Source of the DNA: DASVFB01 sp963766345
GTDB taxonomy: Bacteria > Actinomycetota > Thermoleophilia > Gaiellales > Gaiellaceae
Assembly: GCA_963766345.1 (NCBI GenBank)
Contig: CAVXZL010000015.1
Coordinates: forward strand, 1 to 64,000
Length of the DNA: 64,000 nucleotides
Direction of reading: 5' to 3'
In this document: positions 53,924-61,325 of the stretch, in pieces
Layout: each line of letters opens with the position of its first letter
How positions within the stretch are numbered: position 1 is the stretch's first letter
The notes under the pieces: generated by a model
What the model saw: the letters and a program-made list of their open reading frames with translations, nothing else
Database searches by the model: none
What the model was told of the DNA's origin: nothing
Made by a program: the position numbers and the translations under genes

Positions 53924-54469
53924 TCAGGCCGCGAGGTACAAGCAGACTCCGCGTTCCCAATCGGCGCCGAGTTGCGCGGTGTCGACGATCGCGTCGAACG
54001 TCGCCAGGTCGATCACCGTCTTGCCTGCGTCCTGAGCCACCATGCCGCTGCCATCGGGATGGCTGTAGCGCGCGAGGCCCGTGTTCGTGAGGGTGCCCGC
54101 GGCGACGTCGATGGTCAGCGTCCAGTTCCCCGCATACGGGATCGTGCTCGCGAGGTCGTCGGAGCGATACAACGTGCCGCTGAACTGCACGTGGCGGATC
54201 TCTTTCTTCAGATTGCCCGCCCCGTCGAAGAACAGGATGGAGTGCCGCGTGACGGTGAAGGACGAGAGCACGTCGAAGCCGTAGCCGTAGGGCCCGCATC
54301 CGAAGTTCACCTCGGTCGGGTCCGGCGCCGGCACGGTGAACGTCGTGGTGGAGATCACGGGAGCACTTGCGGACGCGGTGGTCGTCAGCGCGAGTGCCAG
54401 TGCAACCGCGGCGACGAGGGCGGTGGCCGCCAGCATGCTGCGCCGAATGCTTGCCGAGGCGTCGATCAT
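53924..54469 (-). CDS. Exported protein of unknown function
   Basis: 181 residues from ATG 54467-54469 with GGAGGAAG upstream. The signal peptide spans about residues 10-35 (MLAATALVAAVALALALTTT, cleavage after ASA). The mature domain is beta-rich: TTTFTVPAPDPTEVNFGCGP, SFTVTRHSILFFDGAGNLKK, then GNWTLTIDVAAGTLTNTG and a final CLYLAA. Two cysteines could pair. It lies between two LAL/LuxR regulators, divergent from the second by 130 bases. Confidence 0.75.
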   Translation of the reverse strand: MIDASASIRRSMLAATALVAAVALALALTTTASASAPVISTTTFTVPAPDPTEVNFGCGPYGYGFDVLSSFTVTRHSILFFDGAGNLKKEIRHVQFSGTLYRSDDLASTIPYAGNWTLTIDVAAGTLTNTGLARYSHPDGSGMVAQDAGKTVIDLATFDAIVDTAQLGADWERGVCLYLAA

Positions 54470-54599
54470 GGTTCTTCCTCCTTCTCTGGAAAGTTCCGCA
54501 GCCGCCTGGGGCGGTTTCGACCACGCTAGGGCGTCGTGCGCTCGTGCGAAACCCGGGAAAACCCTCGACTTTCCGACGGAACGCCGCGACAATTCGAGC

Positions 54600-56021
54600 G
54601 TGGCCGGCATACGACCCCTGCGGCGGCCGGCCCCCGACGAAGACGTCCGGGCGCGCGCCGACGCTGCGACACGCGCGGGCTCACCCGCAGCGGCGCTGGC
54701 GCTGATGACGGCCGCCGCCGAGGACGTCGAGCCGGACGATCCGCTCGAGGCCGCAATGCTTCGCGCGGATGCGTCGTGGTACGCGCAGCTCGCCTACGGA
54801 CCACCGCGTGCATTGGAAATTGCGCAGGAGGCCGCCAAGCTCGCGGCCGGAGCCGACGGCCGGGTTGCGTTGATCGTCCACTCGCGCCTCGGCGATGCGC
54901 TCCAGTGGAACGGCCGGTACCTCGACGCGCAACGCGAGTGGCTCAGAGCCGCAACGGCGAAGACGGCCCCGGAACCGAATCTCCTGGTCACGCGCACCGA
55001 GATCCTGCTGCGAGCCGGTCGACTCGCGGCCGCACACGAGTCCGCATACGCGGCTGCGGCGCGAGCTCGCGAGGCAGGCGACGCCGGATCCTTACGGGAC
55101 GCCCTGACGTACCAGGTGACCGCGGAGATTCACCTCGGTCTACTCCGGGAGGCCGACGCATCGGCGACTGCGCTCACCACTGCGGCGGGCGGAGCTCCGA
55201 GCGGCGACCGCCTCGAGGCACTCGGCCTCCACGCATGGGTAGACGCGTTGCTCCACGACGAGGAGTTGTGTCGCTCACGGATCGCAGGGGCCGACGCGAC
55301 CGCTGCAGCTCTGGGTGTTACGCCGTGGGGTGGCATGGCTGCCGGCCTGCTCGCGCTCCGGGCGGGCCGATACGAGGAAGCGGCCGCGTGCCTGGAGGCC
55401 AAGCTGTTCCGCACCTCGCCGCTCGCGGCGACGCTCTCGCTGCGGCCGTTCCTCGACGGGCTGGTGGAGTCGTACGCGAGGTCGGGAAGGCACGCCCGCG
55501 CACAGGATCTCGTCGGGGAGGTGTTCGAGGCGGCCGCCGCGACGACGCAGCCGCGCTACGTGGCCGTCGCACTGCGAATGCGTGCACTCGCGATGGGCAG
55601 ACTCGAGGACTTCGAGTCGGCGCTCGAGCAGCACGGTCGCTGGGGCAACCGCTTCGAGGAGGCGCGGACGCGGCTCCTGTACGGCGAATCGCTGCGCCGA
55701 GACAAGAGGCGAAAGGAGGCCCGGGAGCAGCTCGCGGCCGCGACCTCGGCGTTCGCGTCGGTCGGAGCAACCGACTGGCAACGCCGAGCGCGCGACGAGC
55801 TGCGTGCGTCCGGGGCAAAGCTGCCGAGGGCCGCTTCGGGATCGGCGCTGACGGCGCAGGAGCAACGCATCGCCGAGCTGGTGGCCGACGGACTAACGAA
55901 CAACGAGATCGCGGGTCGCCTCGTCATCAGCACGAAGACGGTGGAGGGGCATCTGCGAAACATCTTCGAGAAGCTGGGCGTGAACTCGCGGTCGCAGGTC
56001 GCGCGCCGTCTCGTGCACTAG
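54600..56021 (+). CDS. LuxR-family regulator with TPR-like N-terminal region
   Basis: 473 residues from GTG 54600. The N-terminal 390 residues are helical repeats rich in Ala and Arg (PLEAAMLRADASWYAQLAYG, LLVTRTEILLRAGRLAAAHE), corresponding to the C-terminal half of LAL proteins. No Walker A or B is present, so the ATPase part is missing. The HTH is LTAQEQRIAELVADGLTNNE then LVISTKTVEGHLRNIFEKLG. It may bind a ligand or partner without ATP control. The frame is open upstream, but GTG 54600 follows the divergent promoter region. Confidence 0.85.
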   Translation: MAGIRPLRRPAPDEDVRARADAATRAGSPAAALALMTAAAEDVEPDDPLEAAMLRADASWYAQLAYGPPRALEIAQEAAKLAAGADGRVALIVHSRLGDALQWNGRYLDAQREWLRAATAKTAPEPNLLVTRTEILLRAGRLAAAHESAYAAAARAREAGDAGSLRDALTYQVTAEIHLGLLREADASATALTTAAGGAPSGDRLEALGLHAWVDALLHDEELCRSRIAGADATAAALGVTPWGGMAAGLLALRAGRYEEAAACLEAKLFRTSPLAATLSLRPFLDGLVESYARSGRHARAQDLVGEVFEAAAATTQPRYVAVALRMRALAMGRLEDFESALEQHGRWGNRFEEARTRLLYGESLRRDKRRKEAREQLAAATSAFASVGATDWQRRARDELRASGAKLPRAASGSALTAQEQRIAELVADGLTNNEIAGRLVISTKTVEGHLRNIFEKLGVNSRSQVARRLVH

Positions 56022-56037
56022 GTTCGCGCGCAGTCCC

Positions 56038-57429
56038 TCACGGCCTCGCGACGGCGTAGCGGACGTCGGTCGCGTTCGTCCGCGACGGGTTCGTCGTCAC
56101 GAACGCCAGGTGGAACCGGTTCGTCGCCCCGTCGATGCCCATGTAGTCGCCGAGGAAGAGGCCGGGCGGCACAGCGAGCTCGGGCACCGACTGCATCAGG
56201 GGCGCCGCGGCGAGGTCGAACGCCGGGCCGACCGTTCTCCGCGCGAACGTCCTGCCGGCGTCGCGCGAGGTGGCGAGCACGTAGCGCGTCGCAACGCGGT
56301 GCCGCGACCGGCCGGCCGCCGTCTCGTAGAACGCGACGCCGACCGTGCCGTTCGGCGCGACCGCCACGACCGGGACGAACGCCTGCACGGAAGGGCGGCT
56401 GATCCGCTGCGGACGGCTCCACGTCCGCCCGCCGTCGCGTGAGCGCGCGAACACGATCTGGTCGAAGCGTCGGCCGCTGAAGCGCGCGTCCTGCCAGACC
56501 GCGTAGAGCGTGCCGCCGCGCTGGTCGACCGCGAAGGACGGCACGGCGAATCCCGTGCGGATCTTGTCGCCGCTGAACGCTTCGCGACTGGCGAGTGCAA
56601 GCGTGTACGCGAGCCCGATCGCGTGCGGCCGCGACCAGTGGGCGCCGCCGTCGTTCGACGACTGGACGACGAGGCGGCCCGGATTCCGCAGGCTCGGCAC
56701 GACGCCGACCTGCCAGAACGCGAAGTGGTAGAGGCGACTCCGCCGCGGATCGGGGACGATCACGCTCGCGATCGAGCCCGCCTCGGGCCCACGGGGAAGG
56801 ATCACCTTCGGCGACGACCACGTTCGGCCTCCGTCGGTCGTCTTCGCGAGCATCGCGTCGCTCTGGACCGGTGGGCCGTGGCCGGGGATCACGAAGCGTG
56901 CCCAGACGGCGTATGCGACGCCCGCGTGCGCGGGGTCGGCCGTCAGCGATCCCTTGTCAGGCAGCGTTCCTGCCGTTCGCGTCGCGAGCGCGACCGGCGG
57001 AGCCCAGTGCGCGCCGCCGTCGTTCGACGTCGTGGCCGACGAGCTGGCGAGAACGTACGCACGGCCGTCGGGGCCGACGGACACCCACGGGTCGGTGACG
57101 CGGAACGGCGTTCTCGCTCCGGTCGCGCAGAACCCGACGCGGATGACACTGCGGCGCCAGGTCCGGCCGCTGTCGTTCGTGGTCGCGACGACGACGCCTC
57201 GGGCGGCGCCGTCGCGGAACCTGTCCTGCTGGTAGGCGACGTAGACGCGCGCCGGCCGGCGCGGGTCGACCGCGAGCGACGGCTCGACCTCGGCGTTCCG
57301 GACGACCGTGCGCGCGTCGTCCCGGCAGCTCGAAAAGGGTGTCGGACCGGAGACCGTTACCACGCCGGCCGCGATCGACGCAGCAGCCGTGCCGGCGGTG
57401 GCGGAGGCCGTGGCGAGCCAAGTGCGCAT
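56038..57429 (-). CDS. Exported BNR/Asp-box propeller protein (sialidase-like)
   Basis: 463 residues. The N-terminal 26 residues are a weak signal peptide (MRTWLATASATAGTAAASIA). Asp-box motifs are TNDSGRTW, SNDGGAHW (twice), TTDGGRTW, SRDGGRTW and SRDAGRTF, enough for a six-bladed propeller. NAEVEPSLAVDPRRPARVYV opens the first blade. The family includes exo-sialidases, but the catalytic Arg/Tyr/Glu set was not recognised. Shares this architecture with the protein at 22478-24325. Confidence 0.82.
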   Translation of the reverse strand: MRTWLATASATAGTAAASIAAGVVTVSGPTPFSSCRDDARTVVRNAEVEPSLAVDPRRPARVYVAYQQDRFRDGAARGVVVATTNDSGRTWRRSVIRVGFCATGARTPFRVTDPWVSVGPDGRAYVLASSSATTSNDGGAHWAPPVALATRTAGTLPDKGSLTADPAHAGVAYAVWARFVIPGHGPPVQSDAMLAKTTDGGRTWSSPKVILPRGPEAGSIASVIVPDPRRSRLYHFAFWQVGVVPSLRNPGRLVVQSSNDGGAHWSRPHAIGLAYTLALASREAFSGDKIRTGFAVPSFAVDQRGGTLYAVWQDARFSGRRFDQIVFARSRDGGRTWSRPQRISRPSVQAFVPVVAVAPNGTVGVAFYETAAGRSRHRVATRYVLATSRDAGRTFARRTVGPAFDLAAAPLMQSVPELAVPPGLFLGDYMGIDGATNRFHLAFVTTNPSRTNATDVRYAVARP

Positions 57430-57435
57430 CGGTGA

Positions 57436-57441
57436 ACGCTA
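57436..57441 (-). promoter_or_regulatory. Candidate -10 element (TAGCGT) for a leaderless BNR mRNA
   Basis: On the minus strand TAGCGT is followed by six bases and the ATG at 57427-57429, with no Shine-Dalgarno sequence. Same geometry as at 5979 and 12795. Confidence 0.4.
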
Positions 57442-57654
57442 TGACGCTCGAAGCCGCCGTTTGACGGCGCCGTACTTACGCCGACAGCGTCTCGACGAGC
57501 CGACGCGTCGGCGTTCGTCGCGAAGCGCTCGGGTCGCGCGCTCATCTCTTCGAGCACGATCGCGAAACGCGGCCACCACGCCGCATGGGAGGCCCATCGG
57601 CGGCGAATCGCATCGACGGACCCGAAGGGCGTATGCGAAGTCCAGGACGTCGAC

Positions 57655-57978
57655 GTGCCGGCGCCGGCGAAAAACCGATTCGCAGCCGAGCAAGAACAAG
57701 GGAGTGGCTTGCTAACGGAACAGGAGTGGCTCGTCGCACTGGGTCAGACCGTCCGCGAAGGCTCGGATGTGCGGTACCGAGGTCTCGCCACCGCCCTGCG
57801 CGACGCGATCGCGAACGGCCAGCTCCCGGTTGGGACAAAGCTCCCGCCGGAGCGCGAGCTGGCGGCGTTCCTCTCGATCGGGCGCACCACGGTCGTCTCC
57901 GCCTACAACCTCCTCCAGGCGGAATCGCTGATCGTGATGAAGCAAGGCGCGGGCACGTGGGTCGTTCGTCGTCCGTAG
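57655..57978 (+). CDS. GntR-type winged-helix protein, MocR-like N-terminus only
   Basis: 107 residues from GTG. The DNA-binding domain is complete: RYRGLATALRDAIANGQLPV, GTKLPPERELAAFLSIGRTT and VVSAYNLLQAESLIVMKQGA, then GTWVVRRP and a stop. The leader LLTEQEWLVALGQTVRE is typical of MocR/PdxR regulators, which normally carry a further 350-residue aminotransferase-like domain. That domain is absent here. Either a truncated MocR or a minimal GntR repressor that lacks an effector domain. Confidence 0.75.
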   Translation: MPAPAKNRFAAEQEQGSGLLTEQEWLVALGQTVREGSDVRYRGLATALRDAIANGQLPVGTKLPPERELAAFLSIGRTTVVSAYNLLQAESLIVMKQGAGTWVVRRP

Positions 57979-58061
57979 TTCCCCGCAATGGATCGGTGCT
58001 TCCGCCGACGGACGGCTCGCCTACCGTCGCCAGAGTCTCCTGAAACAGGAGGTGGTGGGCA

Positions 58062-59570
58062 ATGCGCAGCACGACGCTTGCGTTCGCGCTGTCGCTGGTG
58101 GCGTTCTCCCTTGCGTTTTCAGGTGTCGCCTCGGCAGCTTCATTCACGGTTCTGCACAGCTTCGGCGGCCCGGAGGGCGAGACACCCGCCGCGCCGCTCG
58201 TCCAGGGCTCCGACGGTTTCCTCTACGGCGTGGCCGCGCACGGCGGCGACTTCACGGTCCTGGCGCCGGACGGAGGCGGCACGGCGTTCCGCATCGACTC
58301 GCGGGGAACGTTCACGACGCTGCACGCCTTCGGCGGCCTCGAGGGCGCCGTTCCCAACAGCCTGATCCAGGGCCGCGACGGATCGTTCTACGGCACCGCG
58401 ACGTACGGGGGACAGCCGGCGCTCTCGTCGCTCGAACCCGGGTTCGGCACGGTCTTCCGCATGGACGCGGCCGCCACGGTGACCGTCCTGCACGTCTTCG
58501 CGGCAAACGATGCGGGAGCACACCCGGGACCGGTCGTTCAGGGCGCCGACGGCGCGCTCTACGGAACAGTGTCGGGCGGGGTCGGAGCGGCGGGTCACTT
58601 TCCCGGGTACGTCTACCGCCTCGATCCGGCGACGGGGGCGTTCCGCCACGTGCACGACTTCGTGATCGGCGACGGGGAGAACCCGACCGGGCCGCTCTTC
58701 CAGGCGGCCGACGGTTTCTTCTACGGCACGACGAATGAGGGAGGCTCCTGGAACACCGGCGTCGTCTACAAGGTCGACGCGCTCGGGAACTTCGCGCTGC
58801 TGCACAGCCTGTCGCCGTTCTACCCGGGCGAGGGCTCCGAGCCGAAGAGCGGCGTGATCCAGGCGAGCAACGGCCTTCTCTACGGCACGACCGAGCTGGG
58901 CGGCTACGGCGGCGAGATCTTCCGCATGGACGCCGCCGGGAACTTCTCGGTCATCCATCGCTTCGACGCCTACGCGAGCGACGGATGGAAGCCGGTGAGC
59001 GGCGTGATCGAGGCCCGCGACGGCTTCCTCTACGGGACGGCTCCGATCGGCGGCATGCCGGTCACCGCCCCGGCGCGGTACGGGGTCGTCTATCGGATCG
59101 ACAAGGACGGCGCCGCCGGCGTCGTGCACACGTTCACCGGCCCGGACGGCGCGAGACCGCAGGCCGCGGTCGTCGAGGGCGCCGACGGCGGGCTGTACGG
59201 CTCCACGGTGGTCGGCGGCGCGTTCGGGCTCGGTGTGCTGTTCCGCATCGACGTCGCGGCATCGCCGCCGCCGCCCACTCTCCCCACTCCGACCGGACTG
59301 ACCGTGAATCCGGCCACCGTGGTCGGAGGCCGGACGTCGACGGCGACCGTCACGCTCAGCGGCGCCGCGCCGCCGGGCAACGCAGTCGTCGCGCTCGCGA
59401 GCGGCGACTCCTCGACCGTCTCCGTCCCGGCGACGGTGACGGTTCCGGCCGGTGCGACGAGCGCCTCGTTCGTCGTCTCGACGAAGCGCGTGAAGCACAC
59501 GAAGACGGTGAGCATCAGGGCGAGCTACAACGGCGTCTCCGTCTCGGCGACGCTGACCGTCAACCGCTGA
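58062..59570 (+). CDS. Exported GloVer-type tandem repeat protein
   Basis: 502 residues with AGGAGGTGG ahead of the ATG. The signal peptide is residues 1-26 (MRSTTLAFALSLVAFSLAF, ending ASA). About eight repeats of 45-60 residues follow, each with a pattern like DGFLYGTxxxGG then GxVFRMD and FxxLHSF. This is the repeat seen in proteins named choice-of-anchor tandem repeat GloVer-containing, probably a beta-propeller. The C-terminus (residues 400-500) is an Ig-like domain (PTGLTVNPATVVGGRTSTAT). Extracellular; ligand unknown. Confidence 0.85.
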   Translation: MRSTTLAFALSLVAFSLAFSGVASAASFTVLHSFGGPEGETPAAPLVQGSDGFLYGVAAHGGDFTVLAPDGGGTAFRIDSRGTFTTLHAFGGLEGAVPNSLIQGRDGSFYGTATYGGQPALSSLEPGFGTVFRMDAAATVTVLHVFAANDAGAHPGPVVQGADGALYGTVSGGVGAAGHFPGYVYRLDPATGAFRHVHDFVIGDGENPTGPLFQAADGFFYGTTNEGGSWNTGVVYKVDALGNFALLHSLSPFYPGEGSEPKSGVIQASNGLLYGTTELGGYGGEIFRMDAAGNFSVIHRFDAYASDGWKPVSGVIEARDGFLYGTAPIGGMPVTAPARYGVVYRIDKDGAAGVVHTFTGPDGARPQAAVVEGADGGLYGSTVVGGAFGLGVLFRIDVAASPPPPTLPTPTGLTVNPATVVGGRTSTATVTLSGAAPPGNAVVALASGDSSTVSVPATVTVPAGATSASFVVSTKRVKHTKTVSIRASYNGVSVSATLTVNR

Positions 59571-59583
59571 CCCGCTCTGTCAC

Positions 59584-59615
59584 GCTGCGGAGGAGCCTTC
59601 GTGCTCCTCCGCAGC
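59584..59615. terminator. Terminator between GloVer-repeat gene and DAG-kinase-like gene
   Basis: A perfect 13-bp stem (59584-59596 with 59603-59615), a 6-base loop CTTCGT, 13 bases after the plus-strand stop and 6 bases from the minus-strand stop. Serves both convergent genes. Confidence 0.8.
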
Positions 59616-59621
59616 CGCCCG

Positions 59622-60506
59622 TTAAGCGCGCTGCGGCGGCGCGAGCGCGTTGACGTGCTGGGCGCCGGCGCGCACGACAACGGGTCCGGCGCCTTCGACG
59701 GGCCACGGATCGTCGTCGACGTGCAGCGGCGCGCCGTGCGGCGGAAGGAGCGTCAACTCGTGCCCGCGCCGTGTGCTGAGCGCCGGCAGCTCGTCGTCCG
59801 CGCCGTCGAGCCGCGCTTCGACGTAGGCGCGCAGCGCGTCACGCTTCTCCTCGGTCAGGAGCACGACGTCGAGCAGGCCGTCGCCGGGATCCGCGCCGGG
59901 AGCGAGCCGCAGCTCGGGGCCGACTTCTCGGACGTTCATGGCCTCGACGCCGAGGAGCTCACCGGACAGGTCGTCGCCGTCGAGGTCGATTTGCCACTCG
60001 GCCGGCCGCACGGCCGCGAGGGCGTCGCGGAGCAGCTCGAGCCCGTGCCGCACCTTGTCGTCGGGCTCGTCCCCGTCCTCGGCGCGACGGAACAGCTCCG
60101 CGAGGAGACCGCCGCCGGCCGACTCGACGAATCGCCTCCGAGCCCACGGCGCCAAAGCGTCGCCGATGTCGAACGGACGCAGCGCGAAGCCGGGCCACGC
60201 CGCGATCAGCTCCTCGGGAGATGCGGTGAAACGGAGCGTGTCGGCGATGTTGTTCGCCGTCCCGAGCGGTAGCACGGTCACGGGAGTCGCGCTTCCCGCC
60301 AGCTCCTCGAAGACCCTCTGTGCCGTACCGTCGCCGCCCGCGACCGCGAAGAGATCCGGCTTCTCGCCGAGCGAGTCGATCCAGTCGGCCTCCTCCGTCG
60401 ACCGGTAGTCGACGTCGTGGCCGGCCAGCGTCAGCGCGCGGACGAGCGCGTCGCGACCGTGATCCTCGTCGCCGGCGCCGGGATTGTGGATCAGCAGAAC
60501 GTGCAA
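59622..60506 (-). CDS. Diacylglycerol kinase-family lipid/sphingosine kinase-like protein
   Basis: 294 residues from TTG 60504-60506. The catalytic domain opens MHVLLIHNPGAGDEDHGRDA, with the nucleotide-binding VAGGDGTAQRVFEELAG near 53 and VLPLGTANNIADTLRF near 78. The C-terminal YegS-like beta domain includes VEAMNVREVGPELRLAPGAD. Likely phosphorylates a lipid such as diacylglycerol, though a few members have other roles. Divergent from surE by 35 bases. Confidence 0.88.
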   Translation of the reverse strand: MHVLLIHNPGAGDEDHGRDALVRALTLAGHDVDYRSTEEADWIDSLGEKPDLFAVAGGDGTAQRVFEELAGSATPVTVLPLGTANNIADTLRFTASPEELIAAWPGFALRPFDIGDALAPWARRRFVESAGGGLLAELFRRAEDGDEPDDKVRHGLELLRDALAAVRPAEWQIDLDGDDLSGELLGVEAMNVREVGPELRLAPGADPGDGLLDVVLLTEEKRDALRAYVEARLDGADDELPALSTRRGHELTLLPPHGAPLHVDDDPWPVEGAGPVVVRAGAQHVNALAPPQRA

Positions 60507-60541
60507 GGAAGAGACCTAACCAGAGGAAGGACAGAGACCGA

Positions 60542-61276
60542 ATGCGCATCCTCATCTCCAACGACGACGGCATCTACAGCCCCGGCATCGCGGCGCTCGC
60601 CCACATCGCCTGCAAGTTCGGCGACGTGCGCGTGGTCGCGCCCGACGTCGAGCAGTCCTCCGCGAGTCACGCGATCACCGCCTCGCGCCCTTTGCGCTAC
60701 CGGCGCACGGACGTCTTCGACGACATCGAGGCATTCCGCGTGAACGGCACACCCGCGGACTGCGTCGCGCTCGGCATCTACCACTGGGATCACGTCGACG
60801 TCGTTCTCTCCGGAATCAACCTCGGCCCGAACCTCGGCAACGCAACGTGGCACTCGGGCACGCTCGCGGCGGCCAAGCAGGCGGTGCTGCTGGGCGTTCG
60901 CGGCATCGCGTTCAGTGCGCCGATCGACGAGGAGACGAGTGACCTCTCTACGTTGGAGCCCTGGGTCGAGCGCGCGCTGGGCACGCTGCTGCAGCACGAA
61001 CGCCCGGCCCTTGTCAACGTCAACTTCCCGCGCGAGCCGAAAGGCATGCGCTGGACGACGCAGGCGGTCGACCGCTACGACGGGACGGTGGTGCCGGCGC
61101 AGGATCCGATGGGACGCGAGCTGTTCTGGTTCACGGTCGTCCCGATCGAGCGGCCGGCGGAGGGGACGGATCTCTGGGCATTCCAGAACGGATATGTGAC
61201 GCTCACTCCGCTCGGGCTCGACCTCACGAACCGCGACGAGCTCGAGTGGGCGCAGCAGTCGATGGCCTGGACCTAG
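60542..61276 (+). CDS. surE: 5'-nucleotidase SurE
   Basis: 244 residues. A metal-dependent phosphatase that removes 5' or 3' phosphates from nucleoside monophosphates. Catalytic motifs are MRILISNDDGIYSPGIAALA (paired Asp), APDVEQSSASHAIT near 38 (Ser), and VDVVLSGINLGPNLGNATWH near 83 with the conserved SGxNxGxN. GTPADCVALGIY is also typical. Size is standard. Confidence 0.95.
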   Translation: MRILISNDDGIYSPGIAALAHIACKFGDVRVVAPDVEQSSASHAITASRPLRYRRTDVFDDIEAFRVNGTPADCVALGIYHWDHVDVVLSGINLGPNLGNATWHSGTLAAAKQAVLLGVRGIAFSAPIDEETSDLSTLEPWVERALGTLLQHERPALVNVNFPREPKGMRWTTQAVDRYDGTVVPAQDPMGRELFWFTVVPIERPAEGTDLWAFQNGYVTLTPLGLDLTNRDELEWAQQSMAWT

Positions 61277-61288
61277 TTCGGATCGGAA

Positions 61289-61316
61289 GGGGCGGCGCGC
61301 TAGCGGGCGCCGCCCC
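61289..61316. terminator. Terminator between surE and the DUF6351-like gene
   Basis: A 10-bp GC stem (61289-61298 with 61307-61316) and 8-base loop, between convergent stops at 61276 and 61326. Confidence 0.75.
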
Positions 61317-61325
61317 CGAAGTCGA

